This document shows, in pieces, positions 10,805 to 22,182 of a DNA stretch of 64,000 nt. The position numbers were made by a program, and so were the translations under genes. Below the pieces are notes generated by a model. That model worked only from the letters and a program-made list of their open reading frames with translations. It was not told the DNA's origin and searched no databases. The DNA comes from Cryphonectria parasitica EP155 (lineage: Eukaryota; Ascomycota; Sordariomycetes; Diaporthales; Cryphonectriaceae), in assembly GCF_011745365.1 (NCBI RefSeq), contig NW_024468912.1, positions 3,844,001 through 3,908,000 of the forward strand, read 5' to 3'. The number at the start of each line of letters is the position of its first letter. The stretch's first letter is position 1.

Positions 10805-13800
10805 GGTGGTGGTGAGGTGATGACGGCCTGTAAACGAAATAGTATGATGATGATGGCGGAAGGGTAGGTGTGCTGGAGCTCTGAGGCAGACTGCTTGTGG
10901 AGAGATGAAGAGAGGTAGGTTCGTCTGATATGGTTTGTGTGTATGTGTGGGCGTGGGTAGGTGAAGGGGACTTGCTGTGAGGTTGTTGAAGGTCTGACTG
11001 ACGGGGCAGGACTTGTGCTGGGAGCCTGAGAGCTGATGTTCTTGAGGAGGAAGTTGAAAGAAAAAAAGAAGAAAGAAGAAGAAGGAGAAAACTGATCAGA
11101 CTCGATCAAGAGCCACCCTTTTATAGTTTTTCCCATGGCTTCCCCTGTCAACAAGAAGCTCAAGTCCCGTGATCAGAGGATAAGACAGGTTGACTTTATT
11201 CGTCGAGCGAGGAGGGAAGGCCCCCGCCCGAGATGAGGCCAAGATAGCATGACGAAGGGGGACGATGATGGCCAGTATCCCTGCCACGGGTACTGGATGG
11301 CCTCCTACCCACACCCCCTTACCACGAAAGTTGGACCAACGGGAACGAGGAGAATGATGCCGGTTGGGGGTTAATCCCTGAAGGAGGAGGAGGAGGAAAA
11401 GGACGGGTCCGGATTGGCCTGCTGATGATTTTCTTTGGTCAGAAGAAAGGCAGAATGAAAGGAACTGGAGGTCAACATATGCATGTGCCGAGAGGCAAAT
11501 ATCACAGGCTAACATTGGTGGGATGAGACAGGGTGGAGGGGTGGAGGGGGGGGCCGGACTGGGGGAAGGGAACGGTCTGGTTCGGGACCGCATAGCTTGA
11601 AGAAGCTGGAAGCAAAAGAACGGGGGGTGAAAGGATGGGGCAAAATTCTTTCAAGACGGGCTCCAGAGGAGAGCCTGGAGCCTCGGAGAGACAGAGAGAC
11701 AGGTACGTTGCAGCGTATGAAATGCACATGAGAGTGAGGGTAGGAGGGTGGAGGGGTGTACGTATCGGAATGGGGAATGAAATGGACATGAATTTGAACC
11801 AGGGTTCATGGCTGGCAGAACGTTGGGATGGAAGAGGAAAGGCCGGGTATGATCGAGGTGACCAGGGTAGAGCACGAATTTCAAAGCGTGTGACAGGTTC
11901 TAGGGGCTCTGATTCTTTGGAGGAGATGTGGGCAGAGGCTGGAAGGGGGAAGGGCAACACAGTGTACAGAGCCGACCAGACCAGGGAAGTACAAAGTACA
12001 GGACAGGGCAGAGAGGGTTCAAGGAGGGGCAAGAATCGGTTAACTGGGGCTCTGTTGGCCTGTAGTATGTGTGTGTGCGTGTGTGCGTGCGTGCCTGCGT
12101 ATGTGGCCGACGAGTGGGAAAGTACAATATGCAAGATGTAAGATGGACGATGTAATCCCAGGTAGCTCGGTGGTCCGGGCGACAAGGCCCTCCTTCCCTC
12201 CCGTCTTGGATTGTCTGATAGCGTGTACACCCAGGCGGGTATTGGAGGGAAGAGGGTACGAGACGGGACGAGACGGAGAACCGAAAGAAGAAGGGGAAAA
12301 AGGACGATCGTTGACCACAGACAGAGGACATCAAGGATTCGAGGCTGAGAGTGGGAGCGAGCATTGGTTGAGCACCTGCACCATCCATCCGTTTTCACCC
12401 TCCTCGCGTACAAAGTCCACATCCTCGGAACGACTGTGTGTCGTGTCTGCTAGCAACAGAGGTAAAGTACAGGTACATGGGGGAAGAATACTGCCCTGCC
12501 GGATGGTGTGCCCAATGGCTGGCCTCAATGCAACAGGAACAGCATCATCTTTTTTGCGATGTACGATGCACCAAGGAGTACAATAGGAAAAAAGATCTAG
12601 AAGAAAGAAAAAGTAACTTTGGTTGTGGTACACAAGAGGTACAGATGCGCCCCACGGCCTGTGTGGGCCCTATCCCTGGGAGATTGAGAAAGAGAGGAAA
12701 AGGAACTCGGACAAGCTCAGACGGTGGCCAAAGTTGGACAGCGACAGCGACAGCGAACGTTTGTTGTCCAGGTCCCGCAGATCTGTAACGCCGACGGGGT
12801 AGCACACCCAAGACAACAAGGTAAATGGCGGCCGGCATGCAAGGACTGGTCGTCGTCAAAAAGAAAGAGATCCTGAGCTGCATAGTCAGCCTCCTCTCCC
12901 TTCCTCCAGAGCGGTCAGGTAAGGTCAGTAAGGTCAGGTCAGGTCAGGTCAGATCAGAGTCGGGCCGGGAGGTCAGGCATGAGTGCAGCAGAGTGGCTTC
13001 TTAGTCTTTGCGCGATGATGTTTTTAGTGTTGAACGTTGCAGGTCAAGTGCGGCACGAAGCAGTTCCAGTGCAGCCCAGCCCAAGCCCAAGACCAAGCCA
13101 AATGGCCACAGTAGGTAGGCCCAGCCCCCCGACCGGTGGGTGGGTGCGCATTGCTTGTGTCAATCCAAAAGTGGGTGGGTGAGTTGGCGAGGAGAGGTTC
13201 AAGCCACGCACCTAAAAAAGTTCAGAAGTAGTAGCCCGAGACGAACTGCTTGGGGAAATATTTTCTGCAGCGGCAGGGGCCCAAGAAGCAGGGGCTGGGG
13301 CCGCTCTCTAGAAACGGCAAAAGGTTTTACAAGGCAAAGTGCGTGTGTCTGCAGTAGGCACTTGCCGTGGCATTTTCCAGCGAGTAAGAAATGCGCTGGA
13401 AAATACGTACATGGACCACTTCGAATTAAGGCACGGACCTGGACGGGCTATGATTGGCTGTACACCATCAATTGACGTGGGGTGCTCCCCTGTGTCCAGG
13501 GATATCCCCTCGTGACTTTTCGCCAATCCATTTTATCTTGCGAGTGCTGCCCAAAAACGCCCCCTGCCACGGCTTCTGACGACATTCCTTCTTAAACAAG
13601 TCTTCCTTCGGCTTGCATCAAGGTCCCTTCACTTGTTCATTTTTTGTTGCCTCTCCATTTCGTTTTCATTTTCAATTTTTTTTTATATGTTCTTCTGAAT
13701 TGCTCCATACGAGGTACCTAATTCATCTAAATTCTTAATTCAAGATTTAACGTGTAATCTTGAACGAGAGCAACTTGTTCCAAAACTTTTGCCTCAATCA

Positions 13801-16700
13801 CTGATCAACTGGCCAATACCAAAAAGGCATGCAGTATACGAATAAGTGCATCACGTTGCAGCTTGCTTTGCTTGCATCGTCTCTCTGGTGGGCCTTGCCG
13901 ATCCAAGCAAAGGTGGTGGGGCCAAAGGTACCTCAACCGGCTAGGACCTGCGTATGTACTGGCTGGCTGACTGACTTTCTCTCGTCTGGCTTGATCGTAT
14001 AAGTCTTGGGCACAAACGAGTACCTGCAGATACTTCAACTGTCGAACCCCTGCGACGGAGCCTGTCCCGTACAGTACTTACCATATACACTTGCCGCACC
14101 CCAAGGAACAGAACTTGACGCTCATGTTGCCGTTCGCCTCTTTCCCCTCCCGATTTTTTTTCTTTCTTCTTGATGTCCTTGAGAATTATGAAATGGCACT
14201 CGACATCTTTCCAAAATGTTTCCGGCGTGACCTCGACAGTCTGGTCGTGAGAACCCTTGGGGATCAGTCCGAATCGTTTGTTGTCCACACCGTGTTGGGG
14301 CTTGACCTGCGAGATGCGAGGAGTCCGCGGTCTCGTCAAAAACCTGTATGCAAGCTGCAGAAGGATGGGGCAAAGAAGATTATGGGCAGTCTCAGACTTA
14401 CAGGCTGCGTCTCATCATTTCCTCTTGGAGGAATCGCCACAACGGACGGCTCGTGGGCACTTGGTGGTTGGAGTGGGCATTGGACCTGCGAGGTTGGACA
14501 CACCGTCCTCGACTAGCCTTGGCCTCCCTCTCGCCAGGCCGTACCTGAGCGTATCGCAGTCCAAGGTCATGGGCACTGCCCGCACTTCAGTCTGACACAC
14601 CGGCGCGTGAGGCTTGGTTCTTTCCCGTGGACTGGTCTCAAATCGTATCAGGCCATACCTGCTGATTCTCGAAGGACCAGATGCAGCTACTCGGTATGAT
14701 CCTCCCTTGGGGCTGCCACGACTCTTCCCTCTTCCCTGATCCGAGTCCGGTGGCTTTCCCCCCACATGATAGTCGATGCTACCTTCGTCTTCACCGCCAC
14801 GTGCTGGCAGCCCTCCTGCCTCTAGTCGACATCACGAAGGCGTGAGGCACAACAAGCCCGGCACTAAAGAATCTGGAGAGAGAAAGGGGCCCCAGTCCTG
14901 GGGAAGCCAGGCATTTTGAGGCCATGGATCCTCAGTCAACGACACAACGGCCACACGAGTTACAAGGTCACTCACCACTGCAGCTGGATCTGCAGAGTCC
15001 GTGTCGAGTCTAGCCCGAAGATATGGTTGCGCTCAAGTGTGCTCTCGACACTAACCTTCCTGCTGGTAGTCTTCTGATTGCCTGCTTGCACCAAATAAAA
15101 ATAGAAAAAGGAAGGCCGGAGCCTTGTTCCTTTCTGGGGCTTGTTTAGTGCCTGTGTTGTGCATTTGTCTTAATTTCGAGCTTCGAGACAGCTGCAAGAG
15201 GCGCACAACGGCCAATGTTCACTACCACACCACGTGCAGAGCTAACAAAATGCATCAAGCGTGATAATATGCACGCTCGGAATCAAAGTGACCGCCACAT
15301 GCCAGGACTTTTATCATCGTTCGGATGGCTGTACTGCGGCAGGCTAGAAGATGATGGGCGTTTGATGGCTTCCACCCCCCTCGTGCGTCCTTGATTCTTG
15401 GTGAATGAATGAACAAGGCATGATGCGGAGGGCTTGTGACAGCTATGGCTCGTCAACTTGTGTTGTCGACGTCAAGCTTGCACGAATGGATAACAACGGG
15501 AACATGAGCACACACTCATCTCTGACTAGACAGTCTTTCGGCGATAGTTTACCGACTCGGCAAACCAAGCACATTGGCAAGTTGCCGGTCGAAGGGAGCC
15601 ACTTCTCGTTCCGACATGCTCGAAGACACCCACAAGTCAGCTGCAGTTCCATCAGGTGTAACTTGCCAATACCAAACAGGCATCAGCAGGCGCCTGGCCG
15701 CCCGGCAGGGCAGACCACTCGGATCTAGCCCAGCTACAGGCTTGTTGTGACACGAAAGGTTCTAGGCCACGAACAGTCCAGGAACCGTCCCCACGGTGTG
15801 GGCAACACCACTCATTAACTTCCTCCGGTAAGGTCATCTTATGATCCTCAAGAGGGTAATGTTTCTCTGGTCATGACAATATTCTCCCCTTGAATCTGGA
15901 GAAATATAGTGTCCACGATGGCATGGCATTTTCCATGGCCCCACAAGGTACCAGTTGGACTTGGTAGGCTGCTCAGTGTACATGGCCACCATATGGTTGA
16001 TAATGTATCTCGCCGGCATCATCTTCATTCCAGTTCCAGAGATTAGAACTCTGAGTCTCGTCGCTATCTCGTGTGTATTTACAGTAAGGGGGTCACTGCT
16101 AATGTTATAGATAATAGACGATCGTCTTGGGCGCAGTGGTCCTGGAGAGGCAACCCGTTTCTTTCAAGATCTTGAACAGAGACAAAAGGTAAGACGCACA
16201 AAAGCACGAATTCGTACCTGGTAATTGAAGCTTTCTCTCAGTAGCCATCTCACGACACATTGCAGTCCAGCGATCTCGACACGGACATGATCTTCCTATC
16301 GTGTTGGACTCCATGAAGGCTCCCACATTTCAGCACTGTGCTATGACAAAGTAAGGGCGGCTGAGCGGTTAACCTGCCCCACGGATCATTTAACAATAGC
16401 GCTCAGTGAGTAGCTTGCAGTTCCAATTAGAGGCCAACACCACCACATGTACGAGTTGGGATCCCTTTGAGCATGGCTTGAACCATTCCTCTCAAACGTA
16501 CAACTCTCCCAAGTCTCAACTACTCAGGCCGAGATATTTTCAGATCTTTATGACCATGGCCATGCCATGACGAATGCGGCACGGAGACGTTGGGCCCTGA
16601 AAGCTTCAGCTGGAGACGACTGCCACCTTGTAGGGATTCATCTCATGAACAAATGCCTGCTCATCATTCTTCTCCTCTGTGGTACTATAACGTCGAGTGC
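10805..16700. other. Long gene-poor region with pyrimidine/purine bias
   Basis: Nearly 5.9 kb without a gene I can defend. From 10.8 to about 12.9 kb the plus strand is purine-rich, probably including the 5' leader of the KxDL gene; the minus-strand frame at 11502-12422 (306 aa) is Ser/Pro/Leu low complexity and looks like translated leader DNA. A GGTCA-type tandem repeat lies at 12905-12977 and a short perfect inverted repeat at 13372-13404. At 13.9-15.1 kb on the minus strand there are several coding-like pieces with good splice signals, described under findings, that I could not assemble into one protein. Confidence 0.4.
12905..12977. repeat. Degenerate GGTCA pentamer array
   Basis: Four consecutive GGTCA units at the core, flanked by further GGTCA or GGTAA units spaced by a few bases. 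Short and imperfect; no associated gene. Confidence 0.75.
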
Positions 16701-17129
16701 TGCAGCCTTCAGCGCCTAGCCCTCCGTGAGTGTGCCAAGTAGCAACACGACTTCTCATCCACGCTTTGATAAGATCGAATCTAATGAGTCTGGTGTCAGC
16801 GTCAGTCGTACAGGCGATATCGAGGTTGGGAGCCTCCGGAGACGGAACAGGCACGGCGCCACTGGCAATGAGCATGTGGCCAAGTTGAACCGGCGGGAAG
16901 ATGCTCGAGTTCCGGGTTCTTTTCCAGGGATGGGAAGGACGGCGACTGAGATTCCCATTCTTCCCTGTATCGGAAACAGGCATGTTTCATGGTTGACTGG
17001 ACGGGTATGTCTATTGGAAGAGCCGTCGTGAGCAACATATCCTGCGTATTGCCATTCTAATTGCGTTCGTGACTGACAAGATCTGAACCGTCGAGTATCG
17101 CAACAATAGATCTTCTCTACATCACCAGC

Positions 17130-17900
17130 CAGTTCTCAATGATCATCATCAACTTCGGCGCACAGCTTGTCGTCCCTGTGTTCGTAGACATCTTCAACGA
17201 AAATCCTCCTCTCCATCTTCGTCTACGCGACCGCGCCAGCAAGCGGTGGGCACATGAGCCCCGTGATCACGATTGCAACATTTCTGTGTGGTCTTTGTCC
17301 AGCGCCTCGGGCTGCCGCCTACAATTTGTATCAGACGATCGGAGCGGCGATTGCGAGTGCTTTTTTTCGTGGGAGCTGGGGCACGGACAAGGCTGCCGCG
17401 TAAGGTGGTATCATGAACATCGGCCACTGATCCTCAAGGAAGTCGGAACCTGAACCACTGAATGGAGCTTGAAGACACCACGGCACAGGATTTTTCTTCA
17501 ATAGTGCATCCATAAGTATGGGGTAGGTCTTCCTGGTGGGGTTCATATCTTCAGACATCCTCCTCCTAGCCATCCCCCCAGTGCCTCTGAATAATTCAAC
17601 TCGATGCAACTTTCCCCTGGCTGACCGAGTTTCTTCCACTCTCAGCTTCCTCACCTTTGGAACAAGTCTCGATCCCAGCCAGTCTGCCATATTTGGGCCA
17701 CAACTTGGACTCTTCCTCACCGGTCTCTCCCTCGGCGTCGTCACAGCGTTAACTACCGGAGGCGCCACAAGCTACGGTGGCGCAAGTGTCAACCCAGCGA
17801 GATGCATGGCGTTTTCTGTGGCGCGGAATAGCTTTGACCTTAATCACGCCCGCGGTCTGTCAATATTCCTCTCCCCCACCTCTCAGTTTTTCTTCAATTT
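17130..17900 (+). pseudogene. Aquaporin (MIP family) relic
   Basis: Plus-strand pieces match the two halves of a fungal aquaporin in order but not in one frame. First half: a hydrophobic stretch near 17137-17190 (QFSMIIINFGAQLVV), then in another frame GGHMSPVITIATF at about 17245-17283, in the place of the first NPA loop. Its tail (AYNLYQTIGAAIASAFF) ends at a TAA around 17400. Second half: FFFNSASISMG followed by TAG at 17524-17526, then VFLVGFIS, and later GTSLDPSQSAIFGP...GGASVNPARCMAFSVAR (about 17660-17830), which holds the second NPA motif. Frame changes and the in-frame stop argue for a decayed gene. An unusual multi-intron gene is the alternative, since GTAAGG (17400) and GTAGGT (17523) could be donors. 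The open stretch at 16726-17031 may be the cytoplasmic N-terminus. Confidence 0.6.
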
Positions 17901-17913
17901 TCAGTGTGCGTGA

Positions 17914-19732
17914 CGCTACATACTCCTCGTTCACAGACCATTAGATCTAGTTGTCTAGCACGGTAGGTGCTCGGCACCGTGTTAGATTTTGCGACCTAAA
18001 GGCTGACGATGAGATCAGGTTGCCGGTGCGATTTTCTGTGCACTGATATAAATCTTGTATCGCCGTGTCACCAAGCGCCCAACAACGGCCGTTCTGGGCC
18101 CGAGAGAGAGAATACAAACGAGCATGCCACTCGATGGAGATGGTTACTCGTGGCGGTCGAGACTTGTTTCGATAGGACCTAATTCGCTGATCTGCTGCTG
18201 CTTTACCAAGTTGAGAGACCTTACATGTTTGTCTACTTTCTTGGTTGACTTTTTAAGCACTTGGCGTCATCATTCGCAAAAGTCAGAGCAATGGAAAGAA
18301 ATCGAGCCAAAAATTGTTGGATGTTTAAATACCTGGTTCCTATCACCCATCTTGCTCCAAGATATGATCTCGTTCTTTCTTATCGAATCCCCATTTTAAT
18401 CACAGCATGCCAACTCTATATAATCACTGCCATCTCTTCTCGCGATCAGCAGGACTTCAACACGCTTATTTGGGCTACCTTTATAGACGTAAAGAAACAC
18501 TCAACGACATACATCCAGCCCCATGTACTTCTACACTTTACCCTGCCCCTTTTAAATCACCCTACAAACAACTGACAACACAACGGTTACGACCTTCTCC
18601 ACCATCTCTGCTAGCGCCAGCAGCTGGCCCTCTTAGGCATGAGTAACAAGGGGCGAGAGGATGGAGCGAAAGGCCCCAGACAGTGACAACGCATCTCCGC
18701 CTCTTCCGGCATCGCACCTGGAGGCCATTTTCATGGCTGCGTGACTGCAGGCTAGGGGGAGGCACGCACGTGTAGCGCTCACCGTCGAACCTCGGAGGTT
18801 TTTTGTGAAGCTCGCCACGGATCCAGGCGAAACCTAGGAGGGAAAGAGGGATCCAGAATGGAATGGTCTGTCCTAATAGGTGTTATGGGCGCTTGGGAGG
18901 GGTGGAAATTATTCTGTCGGCTTGGGGCTCCCGGGGCAGCGTTGATCTTTGGGGGAGGGGGAGGGGTGGGAATAACCCGTCTCCATCATGCCTTCGGTCG
19001 GAATATGCTTGAGTATGGCGATACGGATTCTTTTTCTAATGAAATTTTTGTCTACACCTTAGCTGTACCGGAGGGATGTTTGAGCACATGAACATAGTCA
19101 TTGGGAAGGCCTTCCCTTCTTTCTTCTTCATCTTTCATGGTAGGTCAGCATTGTTGGCCACATGAGGTCCGAGAACTATGGAAAATGTTTATTTGAACCT
19201 GGGATGAGCTGGTAGATGTTTGGGCAAGTATATAGACCACCAGGAATCTCGTGAACTCCATCTCGTCTATTATCTTGTCCAAATTATGAGTGGGTACGCA
19301 TTTATGGATTCTGATAATCATGGTATTACTAGTTGCACATAGTCAGATATATGTTTGAGATAGACACATGAATATATTTTCTATACTCTTCAAGATCATC
19401 TGGGAGATTGGTCTAAATTTCGGGTGCCCAAGCCCTATTGTCTAGTCCCAAGCTGTCGCCGACATCGAAACCACAAGAACGCCAGCCACTGAACTTCGAA
19501 TAATTCGTTCCAAAACGTCGCTCATGAGGACATCATGTTTAAACCACACACAAAATTACGCGAGATATGCCGACCATAAGTCATGAAATTCAAACCAACC
19601 AGATCATTCAGCATAGCCAAGGGCCTCGGGCACAAAAGACAGGACCGATGTGTTTTCCAAGATCCATACGATGACACTAGTGACGAGATGTTTCCTGATG
19701 GTGTTTATCCTGATAAGATGGATCCCTTGTTC
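17914..19732. other. Intergenic region, nothing recognised
   Basis: About 1.8 kb, AT-richer than the flanks. No frame with domain-like content, no tRNA-like cloverleaf and no clear repeat. Confidence 0.5.
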
Positions 19733-20914
19733 TTATCCAAAAATCTTCAAGAACCCCCAAATACCGAGCCCACTCAGGACGGGTATCGTCAGGTTATCGT
19801 CCCAACCGAAGATGTCGACAACCTCACCCGCGGCGGCGGCGAATCCGGACCAGGCACTCATGAGAGCGAGTGCAAAGCCACCAGATACTGTGGCCTGTGT
19901 ATCGGTCAGACCCACGGCATTCGATAGGACAGGGGGAAGGCGGAGAGAGCCTGTAAACATGAAGGTCTCGTCGCCGGGCATCGGCCCAACAGTGGGAGCC
20001 AGCCATCCCCAGAAGCACCAGGCGGTGATGACGCCTGTGACGAAGGCGGCGGTGGAGCCCGCGAGGGACTTGCCCTTCCTGATGCGGGGTGTGTAGCGCC
20101 CGTACAGTCTGCCAAAAGTGCTAGCGGCGGTATCACACCAGCTCAACAGCAGAACGCCCATGACGCCAACGTCCTTGGGAAAGGAGTAGAGCACAATCCA
20201 GGCACCCAGCAGGTAGAAGACGACGCCGTTCCAGCCGGCGAACTCGCTCTCGCGCATGAAGGCGCCCATGACCTTGACGTAGAACCTGTTGAACGAGTCG
20301 TTGGCGTGGCGGATGTAGTCGACGGTGGCGATAGGGAGCAGGGCGCCCATCAGCCAGGGGCAGACGGAGGCGGTCTGCGTACCAGAGACATAAAGCCAGG
20401 TGACGAGGAAGCCGATGGACGTGTGGAGCAGTTTCCGCGGCACCTCGTGCTTGTGCACGAACGTGCGCCAGTGTCGATGTATAGGAATCAGCCCCAGGGG
20501 ACTCGGGCTGCGGCTGAAGTCCCGCCAGCTCCAGCCTGAAGACCGGGCCGAGTTTGGCGACAGGTGTCCGTTCGCCTCGGGAGCCTTCTTGCCATTCGCT
20601 GCTGTAGCTGTCGATGCTACTGCGCTGGCGGTACCGTTGTCGGTAGACACAGGCGTCAAGCCGTTCAGCTTCTTGGTGGCCAGCGGGCTCCTGCTCCTCG
20701 TGCGTGACCTGCGCAGGCCGTTGCGTCCCTCCTCCTCCTCATCTGGGCTCTCCTCTACAGGCTGCGGCGTGGCGAGCCGTTTCCTCCTTGCCGCAGACCT
20801 TGTAGTTGGACCAAAGTAGGAGCCATCTTGGGAGGATTCTCGTTCAGAGGGTGTCGGACTGGGGGATATGACACGAGGGGTCGCCGGAATGACCGGCTTC
20901 GCTGCGAAAGACAT
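19733..20914 (-). CDS. DGK1: CTP-dependent diacylglycerol kinase, Dgk1-type
   Basis: Single-exon frame; ATG 20914 (MSFAAKPVIPATPR) gives 393 aa. The frame is open for 94 more codons upstream, but that part is Ser/Leu-rich and likely 5' leader. Residues 1-150 are Ser/Pro/Arg-rich and disordered (THRSAARRKR-like basic patches). From about 165 comes a conserved membrane domain: HRHWRTFVHKHEVPRKLLHTSIG, then several hydrophobic helices, SWCDTAASTFGRLYGRYTPRIRKGKSLAGSTAAF (displayed here in order, separated by loops) and a C-terminal SGLGIWGFLKIFG. The R-K-L-x-H-x-S-x-G and GKSLAGS motifs mark the Dgk1/Hsd1 family, ER and nuclear membrane enzymes that use CTP to make phosphatidate from diacylglycerol. 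It diverges from SPB4 with 1.27 kb between starts. Confidence 0.88.
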   Translation of the reverse strand: MSFAAKPVIPATPRVISPSPTPSERESSQDGSYFGPTTRSAARRKRLATPQPVEESPDEEEEGRNGLRRSRTRSRSPLATKKLNGLTPVSTDNGTASAVASTATAANGKKAPEANGHLSPNSARSSGWSWRDFSRSPSPLGLIPIHRHWRTFVHKHEVPRKLLHTSIGFLVTWLYVSGTQTASVCPWLMGALLPIATVDYIRHANDSFNRFYVKVMGAFMRESEFAGWNGVVFYLLGAWIVLYSFPKDVGVMGVLLLSWCDTAASTFGRLYGRYTPRIRKGKSLAGSTAAFVTGVITAWCFWGWLAPTVGPMPGDETFMFTGSLRLPPVLSNAVGLTDTQATVSGGFALALMSAWSGFAAAAGEVVDIFGWDDNLTIPVLSGLGIWGFLKIFG

Positions 20915-22182
20915 GACTTGGGTCGGGAAGGGCGGCAGGACCGGATAGGCGACGGTGCCGGAAAAGGACTTGCGGACGACGTCGTGCACTCTGACAAAGG
21001 GCCAGAGAGAGAAGGTAGCAGTAGAGTGGAGATGTATGTCCCTGCGAGACTGACGCGCGCTGGCTGCGTTGAGGGAGGAGGAGGGAGGGACGTGTTTGTA
21101 GTGGTGCAAATTCAGGCGAAGGCAAGCCGCGCTATCGTCGATGGAATCCAGATTGAAAACGGGTCTTTTTATTGCGGCAGAGCGTACCAACTCCACCGCA
21201 TGATCGATAAAGAAGAGGAGGGGATGAAGGGGATTTGATAGATAAATAAAAAATGACCGCAGGTCAAGTCAGATCAGGTCCAGGTAGGATGACACCCTAG
21301 GAGGGTGGGTGGTGCACTCCGGGGCGGCGGCCTCTCTCAGCACCCCGAAAATGGCTTGACTGATGGACCTTTATGTGACTGACTGACTGACGGACGGGAT
21401 AGTGTGGAAAGTACTAGACAACAAATCCAGGAGAATTTGTGCATATGCACGCACATGAGAGGGAAGAGGGAGAAGAGAGAAGACAGGTGGATAGATGACA
21501 TCGACTTGTCACTTTTGCTTGTTTCTGTTCTCGCTTGTTCACTGGCGCTCAACTGGCTCAGGCCCTCCTAAAAATCTTTGACAGGGCCCCTCGAGGACCC
21601 CCCAAGGCAAGTACATGAGTCCCTTGTTGGCCTGTGCACGAGACCAAAACACCCCACTACACAGGAGGAGGAGCAATGTACTGTGTACAGTCCAACTAAA
21701 GCATGTGACAGGTCCAACACTGCTTTTAGATCCTTCCGCTGTGCTCAAATAGCATTTGAAAAAGTGTATCGCACGCAGACAGTGTTGTGCTCAACAAATT
21801 AGTTCATAGCAAGTTTCAACCTCCTTTTTCTGTATTTTTTATGGGAAACTGCATTACCTATCTGCACTGTGACAGTGTCAACTGTACATCTCATACAGCA
21901 GTTTTTGGAGACAGGCACGAGGTAGGGCCCGAGAAAAACCATGACGCTAGAAAGATACAAAGTACATGAAGTACAGCTAGAGGCGATAAGATAACCTTAT
22001 TTTTGTTTCTGCGGCTGGCAAAGAAAGGGAAGAAAAAGTTCTTGGCTTGTCCGTCATTCTCAAGGCTGTCTGTCCAAACATTGTCAAGCACCTCGCCAGC
22101 TTCGACGGCATCTGCGAAACGATTCGGGGACTGATCGGATTTGTCGTCTCAACAGGAAGGGAGGAAGAAAGAAAAAGACTCA
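20915..22182. other. Divergent promoter region DGK1 / SPB4
   Basis: About 1.27 kb between two start codons. Contains DGK1's purine-rich (plus strand) leader and several GACTGACTGACT-like short direct repeats near 21372-21392. No additional gene. Confidence 0.5.

Noticed and set aside
11502..12422. 306-codon minus-strand open frame
   Set aside because: Ser/Pro/Leu low complexity without domains, on the pyrimidine-rich strand upstream of the KxDL gene; reads as leader or promoter DNA, with long open frames on the opposite strand too.
16345..16400. tRNA-Ser-like fragment (GGCTGAGCGGTTAACC)
   Set aside because: No B box downstream and no acceptor-stem pairing.
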